A stretch of 64,000 bases of DNA from Rhodobacteraceae bacterium HLUCCA12 (GTDB taxonomy: Bacteria; Pseudomonadota; Alphaproteobacteria; Rhodobacterales; Rhodobacteraceae): contig LJSV01000001.1 in NCBI GenBank assembly GCA_001314715.1, positions 1-64,000 of the forward strand, given 5' to 3'. Below, piece by piece: positions 55,984 to 64,000 of the stretch. The translations under genes and the position numbers were made by a program. The first letter of the stretch is position 1. Every line of letters starts with the position of its first letter. The notes under the pieces were generated by a model. The model was given only the letters and a program-made list of their open reading frames with translations, ran no database searches and was not told where the DNA came from.

Positions 55984-56793
55984 ATGTCCGACCGTTACGC
56001 CAAGTATGACCGCCTCAAGTTCGACTATCCCGCCGAGCGGGTCTTGCGGATCACCTTCGACAAGCCCGAAAGCTACAATTCCGTCGATGCCGCGACCCAC
56101 ACGCAGATGACCGACATGTGGATCGACATCGACCGCGACCCCGACATCAACGCGGTTCTGGTCACCGGCGCGGGCAAGGCGTTCTCGGCGGGCGGCGATT
56201 TCACCCTGATCGAGAACCTGACCGGCGATTTCGACACGGTCATGCGCACCTGGAAAGAGGCGAAAGACCTCGTCTACAACATCATCAACTGCAACAAGCC
56301 GATCATTTCGGCCATCAACGGCCCGGCGGCGGGCGCGGGGCTGGTCGTGGGTATCCTGGCCGACATCTCGATTGCCGGCAAACGCGCGCGTATCGTCGAC
56401 GGGCATCCGCGCCTGGGGGTGGCGGCGGGCGATGTCGCGGCGATCATCTGGCCGCTTCTGTGCGGGATGGCCAAGGCCAAGTATTATCTGCTGACCTGCA
56501 AGCCGATGACCGGCGAAGAGGCCGAGCGCATCGGCCTGGTCTCGCTCTGTGTCGAGGATGACGACTTGCAGCGCATCGCGCTGGAAACGGCTGTCGATCT
56601 GGCCAACGGCGCACAAAGCGCGATCCGCTGGACCAAATACTCGCTGAACAACTGGTTGCGCCAGGCCGGGCCGACATTCGACACATCGACCGCACTGGAA
56701 ATGCTGGGCTTCATGGGCGACGACGTGCGCGAGGGGCTGGCCTCGCACCGTGAAAAGCGCGCGCCCAATTTCCGCAAGGATTGCCCGCTTTAA
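55984..56793 (+). CDS. crotonase-family protein lacking both canonical hydratase Glu residues
   Basis: A 269-residue enoyl-CoA hydratase/isomerase-fold protein. It has [20 protein letters not shown] for CoA and oxyanion-hole binding, then [18 protein letters not shown] and [12 protein letters not shown]. In rat enoyl-CoA hydratase the catalytic Glu144 and Glu164 lie in G-G-G-x-E and Q-P-E; here those positions are Val and His. Simple enoyl-CoA hydration is therefore doubtful, and other crotonase reactions (C-C hydrolase, isomerase, retro-Claisen) are possible. The ending [19 protein letters not shown] is typical of the fold. AGGAG lies nine bases before the ATG. Confidence 0.85.
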   Translation: MSDRYAKYDRLKFDYPAERVLRITFDKPESYNSVDAATHTQMTDMWIDIDRDPDINAVLVTGAGKAFSAGGDFTLIENLTGDFDTVMRTWKEAKDLVYNIINCNKPIISAINGPAAGAGLVVGILADISIAGKRARIVDGHPRLGVAAGDVAAIIWPLLCGMAKAKYYLLTCKPMTGEEAERIGLVSLCVEDDDLQRIALETAVDLANGAQSAIRWTKYSLNNWLRQAGPTFDTSTALEMLGFMGDDVREGLASHREKRAPNFRKDCPL

Positions 56794-56829
56794 GCGGCAT
56801 CGCGACGACCCGAGGGGAGGGGGGACGAC

Positions 56830-57618
56830 ATGACCGACGACCCTGGCCCGGTGATCGCCACGACACGCGGCGCCACCGGCATCATCGAGCTGGCACGGCC
56901 CGACAAGTTCAACTGCCTGTCGGGGGCGGCCTTCACCGCCATTGACGCCGCCCGCGCCGGTTTTGAACAGGATCGCGCGGTGCGATCCATCCTGATCCGT
57001 GCGCAGGGCAAGCATTTCTGCACCGGCGCCGATCTTGACGAGGTTACACGCACCATTGCCGACCCGGCCGCGCTGGATCACTTTCTGGCGCATGGTATGG
57101 AAGTGCTGCAAGGGCTTGAGTCCAGCCCCTTGCCGGTCGTCGTCGCGGTGCAGGGCCTGTGCCTTGCCGGCGGGATCGAGCTGATGCTGGCCGCCGATGT
57201 GGCCTTTGCCGCGCAATCGGCGCAGTTCGGCGATCAGCATGCCCAGTTCGGCCTGATCCCCGGCTGGGGCGGCAGCCAGCGGCTGACCCGCGTCATGGGC
57301 CTGCGGCCGGCGCTGGATCTGATGTTCTCGGCGCAATGGCTGGGTGCCGAGGCCGCGCACGCGGCGGGGCTGGTCAACCATGTCGTGCCCGATGACGCGC
57401 TTCATGCGCGCGCGCTGGACTACTGCGACACGCTTGCGACGCGCTCGCGCACCGGGCTTGCCCGGATGAAACGGCTGGCGCGCGAGGGGCTCGATCTGTC
57501 GCTGACACAAGCCATGCGGCTGGAACGCGACGCAGCGGTGCAACATCTGCGCGGGCCCGACGTGGCCGAGGGGCTGGCGGCCTTTCGCGCCCGCCGGACA
57601 CCGGATTTCAGGGAGTAG
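56830..57618 (+). CDS. crotonase-family enoyl-CoA hydratase-like protein
   Basis: A 262-residue crotonase. SILIRAQGKHFCTGADLDEV forms the first oxyanion-hole strand, and VQGLCLAGGIELMLAADVAF keeps the Glu equivalent to rat Glu144. The second position, usually Q-P-E, reads AQFGDQHAQFGLIPGWGGSQ, with His in place of Glu164. The rest (GGSQRLTRVMGLRPALDLM, AHAAGLVNHVV) is standard. It may be a hydratase with a modified active site, for example for a carboxylated (glutaconyl-type) substrate. Start ATG 56830 follows a purine-rich GAGGGGAGGGG. Confidence 0.86.
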   Translation: MTDDPGPVIATTRGATGIIELARPDKFNCLSGAAFTAIDAARAGFEQDRAVRSILIRAQGKHFCTGADLDEVTRTIADPAALDHFLAHGMEVLQGLESSPLPVVVAVQGLCLAGGIELMLAADVAFAAQSAQFGDQHAQFGLIPGWGGSQRLTRVMGLRPALDLMFSAQWLGAEAAHAAGLVNHVVPDDALHARALDYCDTLATRSRTGLARMKRLAREGLDLSLTQAMRLERDAAVQHLRGPDVAEGLAAFRARRTPDFRE

Positions 57619-57625
57619 GAACGCC

Positions 57626-58786
57626 ATGGATTTCAGCCTCAACGACGAACAACGCCAGATCTATGACTACGGCGGGCGGCTGGCGCAAAGCTTCGACAAT
57701 GCCTATTGGCGCGACCATGCCCGCCGCCATGCCTATCCGCGCGCGATGTTCGAGCAGATCGCCGCCGACGGCTTTCTGGGCATGATGGTGCCCGAGGAAT
57801 ATGGCGGCTCGGGTCTGGGCATGCTTGAGATGGCGCTGTTCATGGAGGGGACGGGGAACCACGGCATCCCGCTTTTCTCGATGGTGGTGGGGCCGTGCAT
57901 GTCGCTGTCGCATCTGGCCGCCCACGGGACCGAGTTTCACAAGTCCGAGCTGTTGCCGCGCGCCTGTCGTGGCGAGATCCAGTTCTGTTTTGCTATCACC
58001 GAGCCGGGCGCGGGGTCGAACGCGATCCGCATGGAGACGATGGCGCGGCGCAAGGGCAACCGCTTTGCGCTCAACGGCTCCAAGACCTTCATCACCGGGG
58101 CCGATGTGTCGGATTATTGCCTGGTCGTGGCGCGCACGCAAAAGCACACGGAGGTTGCGCGCAAGACCGACGGGTTCACCCTGTTTGCCGTCGATCTGAA
58201 GAAACCGGGCATCGACATGCAGCGCGTGCGCATCGCCGCGCCGCTGCCCGAGGAACAGTGGACACTTTTCTTCGACGAGGTCGATCTGGGCCCCGAGGAT
58301 GTGGTCGGCGAGGTCGATGAGGGGTTCTCGATCCTCTTTGACACGCTCAACCCAGAACGGATCGTGGTGGGCGCGATGTGCTGCGGCGTCGGGCGCTGGG
58401 CGCTGGGCCAGGCGGTGGAATACGCGTCCGAACGCAATGTCTTTGGCCAGCCCATCGGCGCGCATCAAGGCGTGCAGCACCCCTTGGCCAAGGCACATGT
58501 CGCGGTCGAGAATGCCAGCCTGATGACCCGTCGCGCCGCGTGGGAATTCGATCAGGGCCTTGCGGCGGGCGCGTCGTCGAACATGGCGCGCTATGCCGGG
58601 GCCGAAGCCGGGATCGAGGCCGTCGATGCGGCCTTGCAGGCGCATGGCGGCTCTGGCTTTACCGAGGATACGGGCATCTACGAGATGTATCCCTTGATGC
58701 GTATTCTGCGCACCGCGCCGATCAACCGCGAACTGTGCCTGAGCTATATCGGCGAAAAGGTCATGGGATTGCCGCGCTCTTACTGA
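57626..58786 (+). CDS. acyl-CoA dehydrogenase
   Basis: A 386-residue FAD-dependent acyl-CoA dehydrogenase. Segments: MMVPEEYGGSGLGMLEMALF, the flavin-binding FAITEPGAGSNAIRMET, LNGSKTFITGADVSDYCLVV, and near the end LQAHGGSGFTEDTGIYEMYP. The expected catalytic base is Glu369 in APINRELCLSYI, in a C terminus ending GLPRSY, like FadE-type rather than isovaleryl-type (I-Y-E-G-T) enzymes. The acyl specificity is not readable. GGAGTAGG precedes the ATG, seven bases after the crotonase stop. Confidence 0.93.
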   Translation: MDFSLNDEQRQIYDYGGRLAQSFDNAYWRDHARRHAYPRAMFEQIAADGFLGMMVPEEYGGSGLGMLEMALFMEGTGNHGIPLFSMVVGPCMSLSHLAAHGTEFHKSELLPRACRGEIQFCFAITEPGAGSNAIRMETMARRKGNRFALNGSKTFITGADVSDYCLVVARTQKHTEVARKTDGFTLFAVDLKKPGIDMQRVRIAAPLPEEQWTLFFDEVDLGPEDVVGEVDEGFSILFDTLNPERIVVGAMCCGVGRWALGQAVEYASERNVFGQPIGAHQGVQHPLAKAHVAVENASLMTRRAAWEFDQGLAAGASSNMARYAGAEAGIEAVDAALQAHGGSGFTEDTGIYEMYPLMRILRTAPINRELCLSYIGEKVMGLPRSY

Positions 58787-58838
58787 CCGCGGCGCGCCCG
58801 CCGGGCCGCGCCGTCACGACCCTGAACAGGAGACGGGG

Positions 58839-60215
58839 ATGGACGCACAAACGCGCTATCGCCATGCCGCGGCCCGTGACCGGGCCGACGCCGCGATGTG
58901 GAACACCAACGAGGGGCTGGCGCGCACCGCGCTGCGCAGGCTGCAAGATCGGGCACTGAGACGGCAATTGGGTCGGCTGGCGCAGGATTCGCCCTTTTAT
59001 CAGGACAAGTTCGCCGGGATCGACCTGGGCGCAATTCGCGGGATCGGCGACTTGCCACGTCTGCCCTTCACCGTGAAGACCGAACTGCGCGAGAGCCTGC
59101 ACGCCGCGCCGCCCTTTGGCCGGCATCTCGGCGTGCCGATTGCGGCGGTGGTGCAGATGCAGGCGTCGTCGGGCACCACCGGCAGCCCGTCCTATGTCGC
59201 GCTGACCGAGTCGGATGTTTCGGCATGGGCCGAGATGACGGCGCGCACGCTCTTTGCCTGCGGTATCCGCCCCGGCGATCTGGTGTTGCATGCGTTCTCA
59301 ATGGCCAAGGGCTTTGTCGGCGGGGTGCCGATGTTTCAGGCCTTGCAATACATGGGTGCGATCGACATTCCGGTCGGGGCCGATGGCGGCGTCGATCGCC
59401 TGTTGCGCGCCTGTGCCGATCTGCGCCCGCGGGCGATCATCGGCACACCGAACTTTCTTCTGCACCTGGCCGAACAGGCGCCTGCCATCGTCGGCCAACC
59501 CGCGCATGCGCTGGGCGTTCGGCGGCTGGTGGTCGGCGGGGAGCCCGGCGGCGGCATTCCCGCGATCCGGGCGCAACTGGAACGGGCCTGGGGCGCGCGC
59601 TGCTGCGAATTGCTGGGCGGGACCGATCTGGGCGTGGCCTACTGGGCCGAATGCGACCACCAGTCCGGGATGCACATGGTCTGCGAGGACCACATCATCA
59701 CCGAACTGCTGGACCCCGACACCGGCACCGTCATCGCGTTCGAAACCGGCGCCACGGGTGAGCTGGTCTATACCGCGATCGGGCGCGAGGCTTCGGCGCT
59801 GGTGCGCTTTCGCTCGGGCGATCATGTCGAGGTGCTGGGCACCGATTGTCCCTGCGGGCGCAGCGGGCCGCGCATCCGCTGTGTCGGGCGCACCGACGAC
59901 ATGCTGATCGTGCGCGGCGTCAATGTCTTTCCGTCGGCGATTCAAAGCGTGATTGCCGACATGGTGCCGCAAACCAACGGCGTCATGCGCGTCCTGCGCG
60001 ATTTCGACGGTCACGCGACCCAGGCGCCGCTCAAGGTGATTGTCGAACGCGGGCCGGATGCCGACCCCGCCGACGACCCGGCGCTCAAGGCCCGGATCGA
60101 GCGGCATTTGCGCGACGCGCTGGTGTTTCGCGCCGATGTCCGCCTGACCGATCCTGACACGTTCGACAAACCCGGCGTTGCCAAGGTGGCGCTGAGCATC
60201 CGGAATTTTCCATGA
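58839..60215 (+). CDS. phenylacetate-CoA ligase-like (PaaK family) adenylate-forming enzyme
   Basis: A 458-residue AMP-forming ligase of the PaaK group. The ATP-binding loop is [19 protein letters not shown] (~109-127), followed by ELLGGTDLGVAYWAECDHQ (A5-like), TGELVYTAIGREASALVRFR with RSGD, and the C-terminal hinge RCVGRTDDMLIVRGVNVFPS. PaaK enzymes activate aromatic or other carboxylic acids as CoA thioesters; related proteins use different acids, so phenylacetate is not implied. In this operon it probably supplies the acyl-CoA entering the pathway. It overlaps the carboxylase beta subunit in an ATGA junction. Confidence 0.87.
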   Translation: MDAQTRYRHAAARDRADAAMWNTNEGLARTALRRLQDRALRRQLGRLAQDSPFYQDKFAGIDLGAIRGIGDLPRLPFTVKTELRESLHAAPPFGRHLGVPIAAVVQMQASSGTTGSPSYVALTESDVSAWAEMTARTLFACGIRPGDLVLHAFSMAKGFVGGVPMFQALQYMGAIDIPVGADGGVDRLLRACADLRPRAIIGTPNFLLHLAEQAPAIVGQPAHALGVRRLVVGGEPGGGIPAIRAQLERAWGARCCELLGGTDLGVAYWAECDHQSGMHMVCEDHIITELLDPDTGTVIAFETGATGELVYTAIGREASALVRFRSGDHVEVLGTDCPCGRSGPRIRCVGRTDDMLIVRGVNVFPSAIQSVIADMVPQTNGVMRVLRDFDGHATQAPLKVIVERGPDADPADDPALKARIERHLRDALVFRADVRLTDPDTFDKPGVAKVALSIRNFP

Positions 60216-61819
60216 CCATGCTGACCTCGACCATCGACCCGACCTCGGACAGCTTTCGCGCCAATCAGGCGGCCTTTCGTGAAAAGCTCGATGCCCTTTA
60301 CGCGTTGCGGCGCCAACAGCGCTCCGGCGGGTCCGAAAAGGCGCGGCGCCTGCATATCGAACGCGGCCGCCTGTTGCCGCGCGAGCGGGTCGAACGGCTG
60401 ATCGACCCCGGCACACCCTTTCTGGAATTGGCCGAACTGGCCGGGCTGAACCTCTATGACGGGGTGCCGCCGGGGGCGGGCATCATCACCGGGATCGGGG
60501 TGATCGCCGGGCGGCACTGCATGATCATCGCCAACGACTCGACGGTCAAGGGCGGCACCTATTTCGGCATGACCTGCCGCAAGCATGTGCGCGCGCAGCG
60601 CATCGCCTGGGCAAACCGGTTGCCGGTCATCACGCTGGTCGACAGCGGCGGCGGGTTCCTGCCCGACATGGCCAACATCTTTCCTGATGAGGGGCAGTTC
60701 GGGTCGATCTTTCACAACCAGGTCGGCATGTCGGGCGACGGTATTCCGCAGATCGCGGTGATCATGGGGCCTTGCACGGCGGGCGGCGCCTATATTCCGG
60801 CGCTGTGCGACGAGGTGGTGATCGTTCGCGGGCAGGGCTTCATGTATCTGGGCGGGCCCGAGCTGACCTTTGCCGCGACCGGCGAAAAGGTCGATGCCGA
60901 AACCCTGGGCGGCGGCAAGATGCATTCCTCGATCTCGGGCGTAACCGATCACCTGGCCGAGGATGACGCCCATGCCCTGGCCATCACGCGCCGGCTGGTC
61001 GGCCATCTGGGCGAGGCGCGCAAGCCCCGCAAGACCGCCGCCGAACCGCGCCCGCCCGCCTGGCCGGTCGCGGAAATCCACGGCATCGTCAGCCGCGACC
61101 CGCGCGTTCCCACCGACAACCGCGCGGTGGTGGCACGGCTGATCGACGCGGGCGAATTTCACGAGTTCAAGCCGCTATACGGCGATACGCTGATGACCGG
61201 CTGGGCCCGCATCCATGGCCACGAGGTCGGCATCATCGCCAACACCGGGGTGTTGTTCGTCGAATCCGCGCACAAGGCGGCGCATTTCATCAGCCTGTGC
61301 GTGCAGCGCGACATCCCGCTTTTGTTTCTGGTCGATGTGACCGGCTTCATGGTCGGGCGCGATGCCGAACAGACCGGCATCGCCAAGGCCGGGGCCAAGA
61401 TGATCACGGCGATGTCCTCGGCGCGGGTGCCCAAGTTCACGGTCATCACCGGGGGCTCGTATGGGGCGGGGTATCTGGCGATGCTGGGCCGGCCCTTTCA
61501 GCCCGATGCGATGTTCATGTGGCCCTCGGGGCGCGCGGCGATCATGGGGCCGGACCAGGCGTCAAGCGTTCTGGCGCAGGTGCGCGTTCAGGCGCTTGCG
61601 CGCGAGGGCAAGACCATGACCGCCGACGAGGAAGAGGCCTTCACGGCCCCGGTGCGCAAGATCTACGAGGATTTCCAGACGCCCGAGAATTTCGCCGCCA
61701 ATCTTTGGGTTGACGGCGTGATCGCGCCCGAGGAAACGCGCGAGGTCATGGCGCTGATGCTGGATCTGGCGGCGCGGCGCGACAAGGCGGAAACCCGCTT
61801 TGGCGTTTTCCGGTTCTGA
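60212..61819 (+). CDS. acyl-CoA carboxylase, carboxyltransferase (beta) subunit
   Basis: A 535-residue carboxyltransferase related to the beta subunits of 3-methylcrotonyl-CoA and geranyl-CoA carboxylases. N-terminal half: VKGGTYFGMTCRKHVRAQRI, TLVDSGGGFLPDMANIFPDE and VIMGPCTAGGAYIPALCDE. C-terminal half: TGVLFVESAHKAAHFISLC, LFLVDVTGFMVGRDAEQTGI, GGSYGAGYLAMLGRPFQPD and PSGRAAIMGPDQASSVL. It transfers CO2 from carboxybiotin on the alpha subunit to an acyl-CoA. Overall it is closest to the MCC/GCC pattern rather than propionyl-CoA carboxylase, but the exact acyl chain is uncertain. Start overlaps the ligase stop (ATGA). Confidence 0.92.
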   Translation: MTMLTSTIDPTSDSFRANQAAFREKLDALYALRRQQRSGGSEKARRLHIERGRLLPRERVERLIDPGTPFLELAELAGLNLYDGVPPGAGIITGIGVIAGRHCMIIANDSTVKGGTYFGMTCRKHVRAQRIAWANRLPVITLVDSGGGFLPDMANIFPDEGQFGSIFHNQVGMSGDGIPQIAVIMGPCTAGGAYIPALCDEVVIVRGQGFMYLGGPELTFAATGEKVDAETLGGGKMHSSISGVTDHLAEDDAHALAITRRLVGHLGEARKPRKTAAEPRPPAWPVAEIHGIVSRDPRVPTDNRAVVARLIDAGEFHEFKPLYGDTLMTGWARIHGHEVGIIANTGVLFVESAHKAAHFISLCVQRDIPLLFLVDVTGFMVGRDAEQTGIAKAGAKMITAMSSARVPKFTVITGGSYGAGYLAMLGRPFQPDAMFMWPSGRAAIMGPDQASSVLAQVRVQALAREGKTMTADEEEAFTAPVRKIYEDFQTPENFAANLWVDGVIAPEETREVMALMLDLAARRDKAETRFGVFRF

Positions 61820-61831
61820 AGGGGGCTGAGG

Positions 61832-63823
61832 ATGGACATCCGGACATTGCTGATCGCCAACCGGGGCGAGATTGCCTGCCGCATCGCGCGCAGCGCGCGG
61901 GCCATGGGGATCGTTCCGGTGGGCGTGCATTCCAGCGCCGACGCCAATGCCCGCCACGTGCGCGAGATCGGCCACAGCCTGCTGATCGGCGGTGGCGCGG
62001 CGCGCGACAGCTATCTCAGGATCGACGCGGTGATCGAGGCCGCGCGCCGCGCGGGGGCGGACGCGGTCCATCCCGGTTATGGTTTCCTGTCAGAGAACCC
62101 CGATTTCGCCCGCGCCTGTCAGGCCGCCGGGATCATGTTCATCGGCCCCACGCCCGAAACGCTTGAGGCCTTCGGCGACAAGGCGCGTGCCAAGGCTGCG
62201 GCCATCGCGGCCGGTGTGCCGGTGATCGCAGGCGCGGGCGACGCGCTGACGGACCGCGACGCGATCGCCGCGCGTGTGCAGGAAATGGGCCTGCCCATCC
62301 TGCTCAAGGCGGTGGGCGGTGGCGGCGGGCGCGGACAAAGGCTGGTGAATGACCACGCCACGCTGGCCGCCGATATAGCGGCCGCGCTGCGCGAGGCGCG
62401 TTCGACCTTCGGTTCAGAAGGTTTGCTGCTGGAACGCTTCCTGCCAGAGGCGCGTCATGTCGAGATCCAGATCGCGGGCGACGGGCAGGGGCGGGTGGTC
62501 CATCTTTATGAACGCGACTGCACCTTGCAGCGCCGCCACCAGAAGGTGATCGAGGAAGCGCCTGCCACCGGCCTGCCCGATGCGCTGCTGGCGGCCATGC
62601 GCGCCGATGCCGTGCGACTGGGCGAGAGCGTGGCCTATCGCGGGCTGGGCACGGTCGAATTCCTGGTCGCTGATGGCGCCCATTATTTTCTTGAGGTCAA
62701 TCCGCGCCTTCAGGTCGAACACCCGGTGACCGAGGCCGTGACCGGGCTGGACCTTGTCGAATTGCAACTGCGCATCGCTCAAGGCGCGCCCTTGCCGGCG
62801 CAATCCGACATTACGCTGCACGGCCATGCGTTCGAGGCCCGCCTTTACGCCGAAGACCCTGCGCAGGGCTTTGCCCCCTCGACCGGGCGCATCGTTTCGC
62901 TGTCCCTTCCAGGGGGTGCGCGCATCGACTCTGGTGTCGATGAGGGCGACAGCGTCACCCCGCATTACGACCCGATGATCGCCAAGATCATCACCCATGC
63001 CGAAACGCGCGAGACCGCGCTGACAGCCTTGGCGCACGCGCTTGGGCATACGGCGGTCGAAGGTGTCACCACCAATCGGGGCTTTCTTCTGGCGCTGGCG
63101 CGGCACGCGGATTTCGGGGCATTGGCGGTCCATACGCGCTGGATCGACGCCCATATCGAAACGCTTGCCGCCGCCGATCCCGCGCCGGTCTGGGCGGCGG
63201 TCGCGGCGGCGCTGTTCGTGCAGATGGGCCGGGTCGAGGGCTGCCCCGATCCGTGGCGGCGGCGTGACATGTTCACCGGCTGGCGGCTGGGACTGGGCAC
63301 GGACGAGGATGCGCCGTGGCAAAGCGTGTCCCTGTCGCGACCCGGCGCGGCGGCCGAAGAATATCGCATCGGCCCCATCGGTGCGGATGGTTGGCTGTGC
63401 CTGCGCGCCCCCGATGGCACCACGATCCGGCTGGCGCTGCATGAGATCGCGCGCGGGGTCTGGCAGTTGACGCAGCAGGATACGGTGTCGATGCTGCATG
63501 TGCGCGCCCGCGACGGTCTGATCGAGATCGACGGCCCGCAGGGCAGGCATCTGTTTCATGCCGCGCCGCCGGTTGACCATGCCGTGGGTGCGGGGGCGGC
63601 CGAAACGGTGCTGACCTCGCCCCTGACCGGCCTGATCGTCCAGGTTCTGGCGGTCGAGGGCGCGACGGTGGCGCAGGGCGAGACCATCGCCATTCTGGAA
63701 TCGATGAAGATGGAAATCCCGCTGCGCGCCCAGCATGCCGGGCGCCTGGCCAGCCTGACCATCGCCGAGGGGGCCATGATCGACCGGGGTCAGCCCGTCG
63801 CCGAAATCCAGCCCGAGGAGTGA
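61832..63823 (+). CDS. acyl-CoA carboxylase, biotin carboxylase/BCCP (alpha) subunit
   Basis: A 663-residue alpha subunit. The biotin carboxylase domain (1-450) has LLIANRGEIACRIARSARAM, AVHPGYGFLSENPDFA, the Gly-rich KAVGGGGGRGQRLV ATP loop, ERDCTLQRRHQKVIEEAPA and EVNPRLQVEHPVTEAVTG. A linker (BT-like) domain follows. The C-terminal biotinyl domain has ESMKMEI with biotin Lys626. The length is typical of MCC/GCC alpha subunits. It begins 12 bases after the beta subunit gene. It depends on biotin, which the bioMNY importer in this window could provide. Confidence 0.95.
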   Translation: MDIRTLLIANRGEIACRIARSARAMGIVPVGVHSSADANARHVREIGHSLLIGGGAARDSYLRIDAVIEAARRAGADAVHPGYGFLSENPDFARACQAAGIMFIGPTPETLEAFGDKARAKAAAIAAGVPVIAGAGDALTDRDAIAARVQEMGLPILLKAVGGGGGRGQRLVNDHATLAADIAAALREARSTFGSEGLLLERFLPEARHVEIQIAGDGQGRVVHLYERDCTLQRRHQKVIEEAPATGLPDALLAAMRADAVRLGESVAYRGLGTVEFLVADGAHYFLEVNPRLQVEHPVTEAVTGLDLVELQLRIAQGAPLPAQSDITLHGHAFEARLYAEDPAQGFAPSTGRIVSLSLPGGARIDSGVDEGDSVTPHYDPMIAKIITHAETRETALTALAHALGHTAVEGVTTNRGFLLALARHADFGALAVHTRWIDAHIETLAAADPAPVWAAVAAALFVQMGRVEGCPDPWRRRDMFTGWRLGLGTDEDAPWQSVSLSRPGAAAEEYRIGPIGADGWLCLRAPDGTTIRLALHEIARGVWQLTQQDTVSMLHVRARDGLIEIDGPQGRHLFHAAPPVDHAVGAGAAETVLTSPLTGLIVQVLAVEGATVAQGETIAILESMKMEIPLRAQHAGRLASLTIAEGAMIDRGQPVAEIQPEE

Positions 63824-63826
63824 TCG

Positions 63827-64000
63827 ATGTTCGATTATCCGAAATTCGTCGAGTTCCGCGAGGAGGGCCCGCGCGAGGGGTTCCAGATCGAAAAGACGCT
63901 GCACCCGATCGAGGACCGTGTCGCGCTGATCGATCTGTTGTCGGAAACCGGGTTGAAACGGATCCAGGTCGGTTCCTTCGTCAGCCCGCGGCATGTGCCG
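63827..64000 (+). CDS. HMG-CoA lyase-like protein (start only; cut by window end)
   Basis: The first 58 residues of a TIM-barrel HMGL-like protein are visible. FREEGPREGFQIEKTLHPIE matches the family opening E-x-G-P-R-D-G-x-Q, and QVGSFVSPRHVP matches V-x-S-F-V-S-P-x-x-V-P. The metal-binding Asp of P-R-D-G is Glu here. In leucine and terpene catabolism HMG-CoA lyase cuts the hydrated carboxylase product into acetyl-CoA and acetoacetate, so its place after the carboxylase is logical. GAGGAG and the ATG lie within the end of the alpha subunit gene region (4-base gap). Confidence 0.85.
   Translation, partial: MFDYPKFVEFREEGPREGFQIEKTLHPIEDRVALIDLLSETGLKRIQVGSFVSPRHVP

Noticed and set aside
57626-58786. 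Acyl-CoA dehydrogenase as isovaleryl-CoA dehydrogenase
   Set aside because: The C terminus reads N-R-E-L with a G-L-P-R-S-Y ending, not the I-Y-E-G-T pattern typical of short-chain and isovaleryl enzymes, so a leucine-pathway name is not justified.

Overview
The window is a 64-kb piece of a GC-rich alphaproteobacterial chromosome. It is most likely from the order Rhodobacterales. The evidence is gene content and neighbourhood: a gene-transfer-agent (GTA) terminase pair downstream of acpP/fabF/mltG, a bioMNY biotin importer, an AcnA gene divergent from a DUF1223 protein, ppiD next to trpE, a DUF2948-hisD pair, nrdR-ribD, and a GatB amidotransferase subunit. Genes are closely packed with many 4-base start/stop overlaps. 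No insertion sequence, integrase, CRISPR array or rRNA operon was found.

Layout. 1-1 kb: start of a secreted, probably Hint-type protein (cut by the window edge), a 657-base gap and tRNA-Leu. 1-11.7 kb: membrane and envelope genes (VTT-domain protein, dsbB, exoD), aspS, an ExeA-like ATPase divergent from an exopolysaccharide sugar transferase, the LolD/LolCE lipoprotein exporter, bioMNY and a VOC protein. 11.8-17.2 kb: proS, acnA and a DUF1223 protein. 17.2-24.4 kb: lipid and wall synthesis (two LpxL-type acyltransferases, acpP, fabG, fabF, mltG) interrupted by a glycerate kinase. 24.5-26.2 kb: GTA genes g1 and g2 only. 26.2-32.8 kb: lytic transglycosylase, gatB, PagL-like protein, eda, a LysR regulator divergent from gcdH, and xthA. 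32.8-43.8 kb: trpE, ppiD, an EF-G-like GTPase, an L,D-transpeptidase, nrdR, ribD, lon and a small membrane protein. 44-48.9 kb: tRNA-Val, tRNA-Thr, DUF2948, hisD, a degenerate FadJ-like protein and a DksA/TraR zinc-finger protein. 49-51.4 kb: a sulfide/persulfide detoxification operon. 51.4-54.7 kb: DUF502, pseudouridine breakdown genes and a methyltransferase.

The most interesting part is 54.7-64 kb. Nine consecutive plus-strand genes, probably one operon, run off the window end. They encode a transglutaminase-like protein, a MaoC hydratase, two crotonases, an acyl-CoA dehydrogenase, a PaaK-type CoA ligase, both subunits of a biotin-dependent acyl-CoA carboxylase and an HMG-CoA-lyase-like protein. 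The set resembles leucine/isovalerate (liu) or acyclic-terpene (atu) catabolism, but the ligase, the transglutaminase-like protein and unusual active-site residues do not fit either. Its promoter carries an 18-base palindrome between a consensus -35 and a -10. The substrate cannot be read from the sequence.

Other points worth attention: an orphaned head of a GTA cluster behind a strong terminator, a three-copy dispersed repeat whose second hairpin shows compensatory base changes, and a palindrome overlapping the promoter of the sulfide operon.
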